NCBI GenBank assembly: GCA_037893245.1 | Contig: JBAIAA010000900.1 | Span: 744,001-808,000 of the forward strand | Source of the DNA: Crossaster papposus | Taxonomy: Eukaryota; Echinodermata; Asteroidea; Velatida; Solasteridae | DNA: 64,000 nucleotides | Direction of reading: 5' to 3' | In this document: in pieces, positions 48,522-60,821 of the stretch | How positions within the stretch are numbered: position 1 is the first letter of the stretch | Layout of the letters: the number at the start of each line of letters is the position of its first letter | Notes under the pieces: generated by a model | What the model saw: the letters and a program-made list of their open reading frames with translations, nothing else | The model's database searches: none | Told to the model about the DNA's origin: nothing | Made by a program: the position numbers and the translations under genes

Positions 48522-51500
48522 GTTTTTCTTTTTAATTACAAGAGTGAAATTAAAATTCCATTACCGAATGCTACAACTATCTCAAATATAATCCCATATG
48601 GTCTAGTGGTTAGGATCCGGCGTTTTCACCGCCGTGGCCCGGGTTCGATTCCCGGTGTGGGAGGTTTTTCTTTTTAATTACAAGAGTGAAATTATAATTC
48701 CATTCCCGAATGCTACAACTATCTTAAATTTAATCCCATATGGTCTAGTGGTTAGGATCCGGCGTTTTCACCGCCGTGGCCCGGGTTCGATTCCCGGTGT
48801 GGGAAATGTTTTCTTAATTACAAGAGTGAAATTATAATTCCATTACCGAATGCTATAACTACCTCTAATATAATCCCATATGGTCTAGTGGTTAGGATCC
48901 GGCGTTTTCACCGCCGTGGCCCGGGTTCAATTCCCGGTGTGGGAGTTTTTTAAATTTGTATTACAAGAGTGAAATTATAATTCCATTCCCGAATGCTACA
49001 ACTACCTTCAACATAATCCCATATGGTCTAGTGGTTAGAATCCGGCGTTTTCACCGCCGTGGCCCGGGTTCGATTCCCGGTGTGGGAGATTTTTTCTTAA
49101 TTACAAGACTGAAATTATAATTCCATTACCGAATGCTATAACTACCTCTAACATAATCCCATATGGTCTAGTGGTTAGGATCCGGCGTTTTCAGCGCCGT
49201 GGCCCGGGTTAGATTCCCGGTGTGGGAGATTTTTTCTTAATTACAAGAGTGAAATTATAATTCCATTACCAAATGCTACAACTACCTCTAACATAATCCC
49301 ATATGGTCTAGTGGTTAGGATCCGGCGTTTTCACCGCCGTGGCCCGGGTTCGATTCCCGGTGTGGGAGGTTTTTCTTTTTAATTACAAGAGTGAAATTAT
49401 AATTCCATTACCGAATGCTACAACTATCTCACATATAATCCCATATGGTCTAGTGGTTAGGATCCGGCGTTTTCACCGCCGTGGCCCGGGTTCGATTCCC
49501 GGTGTGGGAGTTTTTTAAATTTTTATTACAAGAGTGAAATTATAATTCCCTTCCCGAATGCTACAACTACCTTCAACATAATCCCATATGGTCTAGTGGT
49601 TAGGATCCGGCGTTTTCACCGCCGTGGCCCGGGTTCGATTCCCGGTGTGGGAGTTTTTTAAATTTTTATTACAAGAGTGAAATTATAATTCCCTTCCCGA
49701 ATGCTACAACTATCTCAAATATAATCCCATATGGTCTAGTGGTTAGGATCCGGCGTTTTCACCGCCGTGGCCCGGGTTCGATTCCCGGTGTGGGAGGTTT
49801 TTCTTTTTAATTACAAGAGTGAAATTATAATTCCATTACCGAATGCTACAACTATCTCAAATATAATCCCATATGGTCTAGTGGTTAGGATCCGGCGTTT
49901 TCACCGCCGTAGCCCGGGTTCGATTCCCGGTGTGGGAGTTTTTTAAATTTTTATTACACGAGTGAAATTATAATTCCATTCCCGAATGCTACAACTACCT
50001 TCAACATAATCCCATATGGTCTAGTGGTTAGGATCCGGCGTTTTCACCGCCGTGGCCCGGGTTCGATTCCCGGTGTGGGAAATGTTTTCTTAATTACAAG
50101 AGTGAAATTATAATTCCATTACCGAATGCTACAACTACCTCTAACATAATCCCATATGGTCTAGTGGTTAGGATCCGGCGTTTTCACCGCCGTGGCCCGG
50201 GTTCGATTCCCGGTGTGTGAAGTTTTTCTTTTTAATTACAAGAGTGAAATTATAATTCCATTACCGAATGCTACAACTATCTCAAATATAATCCCATATG
50301 GTCTAGTGGTTAGGATCCGGCGTTTTCACCGCCGTGGCCCGGGTTCGATTCCCGGTGTGGGAGATTTTTTCTTAATTACAAGAGTGAAATTATAATTCCA
50401 TTACCGAATGCTATAACTACCTCTAATATAATCCCATATGGTCTAGTGGTTAGGATCCGGCGTTTTCACCGCCGTGGCCCGGGTTCAATTCCCGGTGTGG
50501 GAGTTTTTTAAATTTGTATTACAAGAGTGAAATTATAATTCCATTCCCGAATGCTACAACTACCTTCAACATAATCCCATATGGTCTAGTGGTTAGAATC
50601 CGGCGTTTTCACCACCGTGGCCCGGGTTCGATTCCCGGTGTGGGAGATTTTTCTTAATTACAAGAGTGAAATTATAATTTCATTACCGAATGCTACAACT
50701 ACCTCTAACATAATCCCATATGGTCTAGTGGTTAGGATCCGGCGTTTTCACCGCCGTGGCCCGGGTTCGATTCCCGGTGTGTGAAGTTTTTCTTTTTAAT
50801 TACAAGAGTGAAATTATAATTCCATTACCGAATGCTACAACTATCTCAAATATAATCCCATATGGTCTAGTGGTTAGGATCCGGCGTTTTCACCGCCGTG
50901 GCCCGGGTTCGATTCCCGGTGTGGGAGATTTTTTCTTAATTATAAGAGTGAAATTATAATTCCATTACCGAATGCTACAACTACCTCTAACATAATCCCA
51001 TATGGTCTAGTGGTTAGGATCCGGCGTTTTCACCGCCGTGGCCCGGGTTCGATTCCCGGTGTGGGAGGTTTTTCTTTTTAATTACAAGATTGAAATTATA
51101 ATTCCATTACCGAATGCTACAACTATCTCAAATATAATCCCATATGGTCTAGTGGTTAGGATCCGGCGTTTTCACCGCCGTGGCCCGGGTTCGATTCCCG
51201 GTGTGGGAGGTTTTTCTTTTTAATTACAAGAGTGAAATTATAATTCCATTCCCGAATGCTACAACTATCTGAAATTTAATCCCATATGGTCTAGTGGTTA
51301 GGATCCGGCGTTTTCACCGCCGTGGCCCGGGTTCGATTCCCGGTGTGGGAAATGTTTTCTTAATTACAAGAGTGAAATTATAATTCCATTACCGAATGCT
51401 ACAACTACCTCTAACATAATCCCATATGGTCTAGTGGTTAGGATCCGGCGTTTTCACCGCCGTGGCCCGGGTTCGATTCCCGGTGTGGGAGGTTTTTCTT

Positions 51501-51543
51501 TTTAATTACAAGAGTGAAATTATAATTCCATTACCGAATGCTA

Positions 51544-51555
51544 CCTGGTGTGGGA
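51544..51555 (+). pseudogene. tRNA-Glu 3' remnant
   Basis: Between 51420 and 51627; counterpart of 47092. Confidence 0.88.
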
Positions 51556-52049
51556 GGTTTTTCTTTTTAATTACAAGATTGAAATTTTAATTCCATTACC
51601 GAATGCTACAACTGTCTCAAATATAATCCCATATGGTCTAGTGGTTAGGATCCGGCGTTTTCACCGCCGTGGCCCGGGTTCGATTCCCGGTGTGGGAGTT
51701 TTTTAAATTTGTATTACAAGAGTGAAATTATAATTCCATTCCCGAATGCTACAACTACCTTCAACATAATCCCATATGGTCTAGTGGTTAGAATCCGGCG
51801 TTTTCACCACCGTGGCCCGGGTTCGATTCCCGGTGTGGGAGATTTTTTCTTAATTACAAGAGTGAAATTATAATTCCATTACCGAATGCTACAACTACCT
51901 CTAACATAATCCCATATGGTCTAGTGGTTAGGATCCGGCGTTTTCACCGCCGTGGCCCGGGTTCGATTCCCGGTGTGGGAAATGTTTTCTTAATTACAAG
52001 AGTGAAATTATAATTCCATTGCCGAATGCTACAACTACCTCTAACATAA

Positions 52050-52123
52050 TCCCATATGGTCTAGTGGTTAGGATCCGGCGTTTTTTTACCGCCGTGGCCC
52101 GGGTTCGATTCCCGGTGTTGGAG
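52050..52123 (+). pseudogene. tRNA-Glu, T7 loop lineage
   Basis: Left boundary of the cleanest 2185-bp higher-order repeat. Confidence 0.85.
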
Positions 52124-53728
52124 GTTTTTCTTTTTAATTACAAGAGTGAAATTATAATTCCATTACCGAATGCTACAACTATCTCAAATATAATCCCATA
52201 TGGTCTAGTGGTTAGGATCCGGCGTTTTCACCGCCGTGGCCCGGGTTCGATTCCCGGTGTGGGAGATTTTTTCTTAATTACAAGACTGAAATTATAATTC
52301 CATTACCGAATGCTATAACTACCTCTAACATAATCCCATATGGTCTAGTGGTTAGGATCCGGCGTTTTCACCGCCGTGGCCCGGGTTAGATTCCCGGTGT
52401 GGGAGATTTTTTCTTAATTACAAGAGTGAAATTATAATTCCATTACCAAATGCTACAACTACCTCTAACATAATCCCATATGGTCTAGTGGTTAGGATCC
52501 GGCGTTTTCACCGCCGTGGCCCGGGTTCGATTCCCAGTGTGGGAGGTTTTTCTTTTTAATTACAAGAGTGAAATTATAATTCCATTACCGAATGCTACAA
52601 CTATCTCACATATAATCCCATATGGTCTAGTGGTTAGGATCCGGCGTTTTCACCGCCGTGGCCCGGGTTCGATTCCCGGTGTGGGAGTTTTTTAAATTTT
52701 TATTACAAGAGTGAAATTATAATTCCCTTCCCGAATGCTACAACTACCTTCAACATAATCCCATATGGTCTAGTGGTTAGGATCCGGCGTTTTCACCGCC
52801 GTGGCCCGGGTTCGATTCCCGGTGTGGGAGATTATTTCTTAATTACAAGAGTGAAATTATAATTCCATTACCGAATGCTACAACTACCTCTAACATAATC
52901 CCATATGGTCTAGTGGTTAGGATTCGGCGTTTTCACCGCCGTGGCCCGGGTTCGATTCCCGGTGTGGGAGGTTTTTCTTTTTAATTACAAGAGTGAAATT
53001 ATAATTCCATTCCCCAATGCTACAACTACCTTCAACATAATCCCATATGGTCTAGTGGTTAGGATCCGGCGTTTTCACCGCCGTGGCCCGGGTTCGATTC
53101 CCGGTGTGGGAGATTTTTTCTTAATTACAAGAGTGAAATTATAATTCCATTACCAAATGCTACAACTACCTCTAACATAATCCCATATGGTCTAGTGGTT
53201 AGGATCCGGCGTTTTCACCGCCGTGGCCCGGGTTCGATTCCCGGTGTGGGAGGTTTTTCTTTTTAATTACAAGAGTGAAATTATAATTCCATTACCAAAT
53301 GCTACAACTATGTCAAATATAATCCCATATGGTCTAGTGGTTAGGATCCGGCGTTTTCACCGCCGTGGCCCGGGTTCGATTCCCGGTGTGGGAGGTTTTT
53401 CTTTTTAATTACAAGAGTGAAATTATAATTCCATTCCCGAATGCTACAACTATCTCAAATTTAATCCCATATGGTCTAGTGGTTAGGATCCGGCGTTTTC
53501 ACCGCCGTGGCCCGGGTTCGATTCCCGGTGTGGGAAATGTTTTCTTAATTACAAGAGTGAAATTATAATTCCATTACCGAATGCTATAACTACCTCTAAC
53601 ATAATCCCATATGGTCTAGTGGTTAGGATCCGGCGTTTTCACCGCCGTGGCCCGGGTTAGATTCCCGGTGTGGGAGGTTTTTCTTTTTAATTACAAGAGT
53701 GAAATTATAATTCCATTACCGAATGCTA

Positions 53729-53740
53729 CCTGGTGTGGGA
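53729..53740 (+). pseudogene. tRNA-Glu 3' remnant
   Basis: Between 53605 and 53812. The gene before it is a C56A copy, an unusual neighbour for a remnant. Confidence 0.88.
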
Positions 53741-54234
53741 GGTTTTTCTTTTTAATTACAAGATTGAAATTTTAATTCCATTACCGAATGCTACAACTGT
53801 CTCAAATATAATCCCATATGGTCTAGTGGTTAGGATCCGGCGTTTTCACCGCCGTGGCCCGGGTTCGATTCCCGGTGTGGGAGTTTTTTAAATTTGTATT
53901 ACAAGAGTGAAATTATAATTCCATTCCCGAATGCTACAACTACCTTCAACATAATCCCATATGGTCTAGTGGTTAGAATCCGGCGTTTTCACCACCGTGG
54001 CCCGGGTTCGATTCCCGGTGTGGGAGATTTTTTCTTAATTACAAGAGTGAAATTATAATTCCATTACCGAATGCTACAACTACCTCTAACATAATCCCAT
54101 ATGGTCTAGTGGTTAGGATCCGGCGTTTTCACCGCCGTGGCCCGGGTTCGATTCCCGGTGTGGGAAATGTTTTCTTAATTACAAGAGTGAAATTATAATT
54201 CCATTGCCGAATGCTACAACTACCTCTAACATAA

Positions 54235-54308
54235 TCCCATATGGTCTAGTGGTTAGGATCCGGCGTTTTTTTACCGCCGTGGCCCGGGTTCGATTCCCGG
54301 TGTTGGAG
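54235..54308 (+). pseudogene. tRNA-Glu, T7 loop lineage, rightmost member
   Basis: Last T7 copy in the window; none occurs in the final 9.7 kb. Confidence 0.85.
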
Positions 54309-54800
54309 GTTTTTCTTTTTAATTACAAGAGTGAAATTATAATTCCATTACCGAATGCTACAACTATCTCAAATATAATCCCATATGGTCTAGTGGTTAG
54401 GATCCGGCGTTTTCACCGCCGTGGCCCGGGTTCGATTCCCGGTGTGGGAGATTTTTTCTTAATTACAAGACTGAAATTATAATTCCATTACCGAATGCTA
54501 TAACTACCTCTAACATAATCCCATATGGTCTAGTGGTTAGGATCCGGCGTTTTCACCGCCGTGGCCCGGGTTAGATTCCCGGTGTGGGAGATTTTTTCTT
54601 AATTACAAGAGTGAAATTATAATTCCATTACCAAATGCTACAACTACCTCTAACATAATCCCATATGGTCTAGTGGTTAGGATCCGGCGTTTTCACCGCC
54701 GTGGCCCGGGTTCGATTCCCGGTGTGGGAGGTTTTTCTTTTTAATTACAAGAGTGAAATTATAATTCCATTACCGAATGCTACAACTATCTCACATATAA

Positions 54801-54873
54801 TCCCATATGGTCTAGTGGTTAGGATCCGGCGTTTTCCACGGCCGTGGCCCGGGTTCGATTCCCGGTGTGGGAG
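54801..54873 (+). pseudogene. tRNA-Glu with a 1-nt insertion in the anticodon arm
   Basis: The arm reads CGGCG-TTTTCCAC-GGCCG. One C is inserted in the loop, making it 8 nt, and position 39 is G instead of C, so the last stem pair is lost. It is the only copy of this kind that I saw. Confidence 0.6.
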
Positions 54874-56341
54874 TTTTTTAAATTTTTATTACAAGAGTGA
54901 AATTATAATTCCCTTCCCGAATGCTACAACTACCTTCAACATAATCCCATATGGTCTAGTGGTTAGGATCCGGCGTTTTCACCGCCGTGGCCCGGGTTCG
55001 ATTCCCGGTGTGGGAGTTTTTTTAATTTTTATTACAAGAGTGAAATTATAATTCCCTTCCCGAATGCTACAACTTTCTCTAATATAATCCCATATCGTCT
55101 AGTGGTTAGGATCCGGCGTTTTCACCGCCGTGGCCCGGGTTCGATTCCCGGTGTGGGAGGTTTTTCTTTTTAATTACAAGAGTGAAATTATAATTCCATT
55201 ACCGAATGCTACAACTATCTCAAATATAATCCCATATGGTCTAGTGGTTAGGATCCGGCGTTTTCACCGCCGTGGCCCGGGTTCGATTCCCGGTGTGGGA
55301 GTTTTTAAAAATTTTATTACACGAGTGAAATTATAATTCCATTCCCGAATGCTACAACTACCTTCAACATAATCCCATATGGTCTAGTGGTTAGGATCCG
55401 GCGTTTTCACCGCCGTGGCCCGGGTTCGATTCCCGGTGTGGGAAATGTTTTCTTAATTACAAGAGTGAAATTATAATTCCATTACCGAATGCTACAACTA
55501 CCTCTAACATAAACCCATATGGTCTAGTGGTTAGAATCCGGCGTTTTCACCGCCGTGGCCCGGGTTCGATTCCCGGTGTGTGAAGTTTTTCTTTTTAATT
55601 ACAAGAGTGAAATTATAATTCCATTACCGAATGCTACAACTATCTCAAATATAATCCCATATGGTCTAGTGGTTAGGATCCGGCGTTTTCACCGCCGTGG
55701 CCCGGGTTCGATTCCCGGTGTGGGAGATTTTTTCTTAATTACAAGAGTGAAATTATAATTCCATTACCGAATGCTATAACTACCTCTAACATAATCCCAT
55801 ATGGTCTAGTGGTTAGGATCCGGCGTTTTCACCGCCGTGGCCCGGGTTCGATTCCCGGTGTGGGAGATTTTTTCTTAATTACAAGAGTGAAATTATAATT
55901 CCATTACCGAATGCTACAACTACCTCTAACATAATCCCATATGGTCTAGTGGTTAGGATCCGGCGTTTTCACCGCCGTGGCCCGGGTTCGATTCCCGGTG
56001 TGGGAGTTTTTTAAATTTTTATTACACGAGTGAAATTATAATTCCATTCCCGAATGCTACAACTACCTTCAACATAATCCCATATGGTCTAGTGGTTAGG
56101 ATCCGGCGTTTTCAGCGCCGTGGCCCGGGTTCGATTCCCGGTGTGGGAAATGTTTTCTTAATTACAAGAGTGAAATTATAATTCCATTACCGAATGCTAC
56201 AACTACCTCTAACATAATCCCATATGGTCTAGTGGTTAGGATCCGGCGTTTTCACCGCCGTGGCCCGGGTTCGATTCCCGGTGTGGGAGGTTTTTCTTTT
56301 TAATTACAAGAGTAAAATTATAATTCCATTACCGAATGCTA

Positions 56342-56353
56342 CCTGGTGTGGGA
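56342..56353 (+). pseudogene. tRNA-Glu 3' remnant
   Basis: Between 56218 and 56425. It precedes the T32C copy. Confidence 0.88.
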
Positions 56354-56424
56354 GGTTTTTCTTTTTAATTACAAGATTGAAATTTTAATTCCATTACCGA
56401 ATGCTACAACTGTCTCAAATATAA

Positions 56425-58905
56425 TCCCATATGGTCTAGTGGTTAGGATCCGGCGCTTTCACCGCCGTGGCCCGGGTTCGATTCCCGGTGTGGGAGTTTT
56501 TTAAATTTGTATTACAAGAGTGAAATTATAATTCCATTCCCGAATGCTACAACTACCTTCAACATAATCCCATATGGTCTAGTGGTTAGGATCCGGCGTT
56601 TTCACCGCCGTGGCCCGGGTTCGATTCCCGGTGTGGGAGTTTTTTTTTTTAATTACAAGATTGAAATTATAATTCCATTACCGAATGCTACAACTATCTC
56701 AAATATAATCCCATATGGTCTAGTGGTTAGGATCCGGCGTTTTCACCGCCGTGGCCCGGGTTCGATTCCCGGTGTGGGAGGTTTTTCTTTTTAATTACAA
56801 GAGTGAAATTATAATTCCATTACCGAATGCTACAACTGTCTCAATTATAATCCCATATGGTCTAGTGGTTAGGATCCGGCGTTTTCACCGCCGTGGCCCG
56901 GGTTCGATTCCCGGTGTGGGAGTTTTTTAAATTTTTATTACAAGAGTGAAATTATAATTCCCTTCCCGAATGCTACAACTATCTCAAATATAATCCCATA
57001 TGGTCTAGTGGTTAGGATCCGGCGTTTTCACCGCCGTGGCCCGGGTTCGATTCCCGGTGTGGGAGGTTTTTCTTTTTAATTACAAGAGTGAAATTATAAT
57101 TCCATTACCGAATGCTACAACTATCTCAAATATAATCCCATATGGTCTAGTGGTTAGGATCCGGCGTTTTCACCGCCGTGGCCCGGGTTCGATTCCCGGT
57201 GTGGGAAATGTTTTCTTAATTACAAGAGTGAAATTATAATTCCATTACCGAATGCTACAACTACCTCTAACATAAACCCATATGGTCTAGTGGTTAGAAT
57301 CCTGCGTTTTCACCGCCGTGGCCCGGGTTCGATTCCCGGTGTGTGAAGTTTTTCTTTTTAATTACAAGAGTGAAATTATAATTCCATTACCGAATGCTAC
57401 AACTATCTCAAATATAATCCCATATGGTCTAGTGGTTAGGATCCGGCGTTTTCACCGCCGTGGCCCGGGTTCGATTCCCGGTGTGGGAGATTTTTTCTTA
57501 ATTACAAGAGTGAAATTATAATTCCATTACCGAATGCTATAACTACCTCTAACATAATCCCATATGGTCTAGTGGTTAGGATCCGGCGTTTTCACCGCCG
57601 TGGCCCGGGTTCGATTCCCGGTGTGGGAGATTTTTTCTTAATTACAAGAGTGAAATTATAATTCCATTACCGAATGCTACAACTACCTCTAACATAATCC
57701 CATATGGTCTAGTGGTTAGGATCCGGCGTTTTCACCGCCGTGGCCCGGGTTCGATTCCCGGTGTGGGAGTTTTTTAAATTTTTATTACACGAGTGAAATT
57801 ATAATTCCATTCCCGAATGCTACAACTACCTTCAACATAATCCCATATGGTCTAGTGGTTAGGATCCGGCGTTTTCACCGCCGTGGCCCGGGTTCGATTC
57901 CCGGTGTGGGAAATGTTTTCTTAATTACAAGAGTGAAATTATAATTCCATTACCGAATGCTACAACTACCTCTAACATAATCCCATATGGTCTAGTGGTT
58001 AGGATCCGGCGTTTTCACCGCCGTGGCCCGGGTTCGATTCCCGGTGTGGGCGGTTTTTCTTTTTAATTACAAGATTGAAATTTTAATTCCATTACCGAAT
58101 GCTACAACTGTCTCAAATATAATCCCATATGGTCTAGTGGTTAGGATCCGGCGCTTTCACCGCCGTGGCCCGGGTTCGATTCCCGGTGTGGGAGTTTTTT
58201 AAATTTGTATTACAAGAGTGAAATTATAATTCCATTCCCGAATGCTACAACTACCTTCAACATAATCCCATATGGTCTAGTGGTTAGGATCCGGCGTTTT
58301 CACCGCCGTGGCCCGGGTTCGATTCCCGGTGTGGGAGTTTTTTTTTTTAATTACAAGATTGAAATTATAATTCCATTACCGAATGCTACAACTATCTCAA
58401 ATATAATCCCATATGGTCTAGTGGTTAGGATCCGGCGTTTTCACCGCCGTGGCCCGGGTTCGATTCCCGGTGTGGGAGGTTTTTCTTTTTAATTACAAGA
58501 GTGAAATTATAATTCCATTACCGAATGCTACAACTGTCTCAATTATAATCCCATATGGTCTAGTGGTTAGGATCCGGCGTTTTCACCGCCGTGGCCCGGG
58601 TTCGATTCCCGGTGTGGGAGTTTTTTAAATTTTTATTACAAGAGTGAAATTATAATTCCCTTCCCGAATGCTACAACTATCTCAAATATAATCCCATATG
58701 GTCTAGTGGTTAGGATCCGGCGTTTTCACCGCCGTGGCCCGGGTTCGATTCCCGGTGTGGGAGGTTTTTCTTTTTAATTACAAGAGTGAAATTATAATTC
58801 CATTACCGAATGCTACAACTATCTCAAATATAATCCCATATGGTCTAGTGGTTAGGATCCGGCGTTTTCACCGCCGTGGCCCGGGTTCGATTCCCGGTGT
58901 GGGAG
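56425..58905 (+). repeat. Duplication at 1698-bp offset (6 genes)
   Basis: Genes 56425-57136 correspond to 58123-58834, sharing the T32C gene, a T11 terminator and a CTCAATTATAA upstream flank. The remnant before 56425 is absent before 58123. Confidence 0.8.
57276..57347 (+). pseudogene. tRNA-Glu with T1A, G23A, G28T and an acceptor mismatch
   Basis: The gene starts ACCC rather than TCCC and has GAAT in the D stem. The anticodon stem is damaged (CCTGCG, G28 to T), and the end is GTGTGTGA. The copy at 55513, 1763 bp to the left, has the same first-base, D-stem and acceptor changes but not G28T. The G28T hit therefore followed the duplication. Confidence 0.65.
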
Positions 58906-59240
58906 TTTTTTAAATTTTTATTACACGAGTGAAATTATAATTCCATTCCCGAATGCTACAACTACCTTCAACATAATCCCATATGGTCTAGTGGTTAGGA
59001 TCCGGCGTTTTCACCGCCGTGGCCCGGGTTCGATTCCCGGTGTGGGAAATGTTTTCTTAATTACAAGAGTGAAATTATAATTCCATTACCGAATGCTACA
59101 ACTACCTCTAACATAATCCCATATGGTCTAGTGGTTAGAATCCGGCGTTTTCACCGCCGTGGGCCGGGTTCGATTCCCGGTGTGGGAGGTTTTTCTTTTT
59201 AATTACAAGAGTAAAATTATAATTCCATTACCGAATGCTA

Positions 59241-59252
59241 CCTGGTGTGGGA
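59241..59252 (+). pseudogene. tRNA-Glu 3' remnant
   Basis: Between 59117 and 59324. Confidence 0.88.
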
Positions 59253-60810
59253 GGTTTTTCTTTTTAATTACAAGATTGAAATTTTAATTCCATTACCGAA
59301 TGCTACAACTGTCTCAAATATAATCCCATATGGTCTAGTGGTTAGGATCCGGCGCTTTCACCGCCGTGGCCCGGGTTCGATTCCCGGTGTGGGAGTTTTT
59401 AAAATTTGTATTACAAGAGTGAAATTATAATTCCATTCCCGAATGCTACAACTACCTTCAACATAATCCCATATGGTCTAGTGGTTAGAATCCGGCGTTT
59501 TCACCACCGTGGCCCGGGTTCGATTCCCGGTGTGGGAGATTTTTTCTTAATTACAAGAGTGAAATTATAATTCCATTACCGAATGCTACAACTACCTCTA
59601 ACATAATCCCATATGGTCTAGTGGTTAGGATCCGGCGTTTTCACCGCCGTGGCCCGGGTTCGATTCCCGGTGTGTGAAGTTTTTCTTTTTAATTACAAGA
59701 GTGAAATTATAATTCCATTACCGAATGCTACAACTATCTCAAATATAATCCCATATGGTCTAGTGGTTAGGATCCGGCGTTTTCACCGCCGTGGCCCAGG
59801 TTCGATTCCCGGTGTGGGAGATTTTTTCTTAATTATAAGAGTGAAATTATAATTCCATTACCGAATGCTACAACTACCTCTAACATAATCCCATATGGTC
59901 TAGTGGTTAGGATCCGGCGTTTTCACCGCCGTGGCCCGGGTTCGATTCCCGGTGTGGGAGTTTTTTTTTTTAATTACAAGATTGAAATTATAATTCCATT
60001 ACCGAATGCTACAACTATCTCAAATATAATCCCATATGGTCTAGTGGTTAGGATCCGGCGTTTTCACCGCCGTGGCCCGGGTTCGATTCCCGGTGTGGGA
60101 GTTTTTTTAAATTTTTATTACACGAGTGAAATTATAATTCCATTCCCGAATGCTACAACTACCTTCAACATAATCCCATATGGTCTAGTGGTTAGGATCC
60201 GGCGTTTTCACCGCCGTGGCCCGGGTTCGATTCCCGGTGTGGGAAATGTTTTCTTAATTACAAGAGTGAAATTATAATTCCATTACCGAATGCTACAACT
60301 ACCTCTAACATAATCCCATATGGTCTAGTGGTTAGGATCCGGCGTTTTCACCGCCGTGGCCCGGGTTCGATTCCCGGTGTGGGAGATTTTTTCTTAATTA
60401 TAAGAGTGAAATTATAATTCCATTACCGAATGCTACAACTACCTCTAACATAATCCCATATGGTCTAGTGGTTAGGATCCGGCGTTTTCACCGCCGTGGC
60501 CCGGGTTCGATTCCCGGTGTGGGAGGTTTTTCTTTTTAATTACAAGAGTGAAATTATAATTCCATTACCGAATGCTACAACTGTCTCAAATATAATCCCA
60601 TATGGTCTAGTGGTTAGGATCCGGCGCTTTCACCGCCGTGGCCCGGGTTCGATTCCCGGTGTGGGAGTTTTTTAAATTTGTATTACAAGAGTGAAATTAT
60701 AATTCCATTCCCGAATGCTACAACTACCTTCAACATAATCCCATATGGTCTAGTGGTTAGGATCCGGCGTTTTCACCGCCGTGGCCCGGGTTCGATTCCC
60801 GGTGTGGGAG

Positions 60811-60821
60811 TTTTTTTTTTT
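60811..60821 (+). terminator. Long T11 terminator, right-end class
   Basis: An 11-T run directly follows the discriminator of the copy at 60739. Equivalent T11 runs occur at 56640-56650, 58338-58348, 59961-59971 and 62434-62444 and nowhere to the left. This class therefore arose or was fixed only in the right-hand 8 kb. Confidence 0.8.

Larger units (their letters stand above)
44987..49938 (+). tRNA. tRNA-Glu(UUC) copies 307-341
   Basis: Starts: 44987, 45130, 45273, 45415, 45558, 45698, 45840, 45980, 46123dk, 46262, 46404, 46544, 46686, 46828, 46968, 47175, 47318dk, 47458, 47598t, 47742, 47882a, 48022, 48164, 48307, 48450, 48592, 48734, 48874, 49017d, 49157a, 49297, 49439, 49582, 49725, 49867. 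Copies 45698 and 46262 end GTGTGTGA. The copy at 48450 has G9 to C and a distinctive upstream TTTCTCTAATATAA. Nearly all of this block recurs 4452 bp to the right. Confidence 0.93.
44422..52830 (+). repeat. Segmental duplication at 4452-bp offset (28 genes)
   Basis: Genes 44422-48307 correspond one to one with 48874-52759, including a remnant, a T7 copy, C56A copies and the short GAGATTTTTCTTAATT flank with TATAATTTCATT. Only scattered single-base differences are visible. It is the largest recent duplication in the window. Confidence 0.87.
52050..54234 (+). repeat. Representative 2185-bp higher-order repeat unit
   Basis: From one T7 copy to the next there are 15 genes and one 65-bp remnant. 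Order: T7 copy; neighbour with T6-C flank; C56A copy; copy preceded by CCAAATGC; copy preceded by CTCACATATAA; copies with T6-AAA and CCCTTCCC-type spacers; T4-flank copy; remnant; copy preceded by GTCTCAAAT; G23A/G40A copy; T4-flank copy; then the next T7. A very similar order fills 10510-12839 (2329 bp, with one extra 142-bp unit) and, with insertions, most of the window. Confidence 0.75.
50010..55016 (+). tRNA. tRNA-Glu(UUC) copies 342-376
   Basis: Starts: 50010, 50150, 50292, 50432, 50575dk, 50714, 50856, 50996, 51138, 51280, 51420, 51627, 51770dk, 51910, 52050t, 52194, 52334a, 52474, 52616, 52759, 52899, 53041, 53181, 53323, 53465, 53605a, 53812, 53955dk, 54095, 54235t, 54379, 54519a, 54659, 54801, 54945. 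Copies 50150 and 50714 end GTGTGTGA. The copy at 52899 has C26 to T. The copy at 54801 has one extra base in the anticodon arm. Confidence 0.93.
55373..58052 (+). repeat. Duplication at 1763-bp offset (7 genes)
   Basis: Genes 55373-56218 correspond to 57136-57981, both including an ACCC-starting gene preceded by CATAA. Confidence 0.8.
55088..60101 (+). tRNA. tRNA-Glu(UUC) copies 377-411
   Basis: Starts: 55088, 55230, 55373, 55513d, 55655, 55795, 55935, 56078, 56218, 56425, 56568, 56709, 56851, 56994, 57136, 57276d, 57418, 57558, 57698, 57841, 57981, 58123, 58266, 58407, 58549, 58692, 58834, 58977, 59117d, 59324, 59467dk, 59607, 59749, 59889, 60030. Copies 55513 and 57276 have T1 to A. Copies 56425, 58123 and 59324 have T32 to C, a common base at this site and probably harmless. 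Copies 55513, 57276 and 59607 end GTGTGTGA. No expanded-loop or C56A copy occurs to the right of 54.6 kb. Confidence 0.93.
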
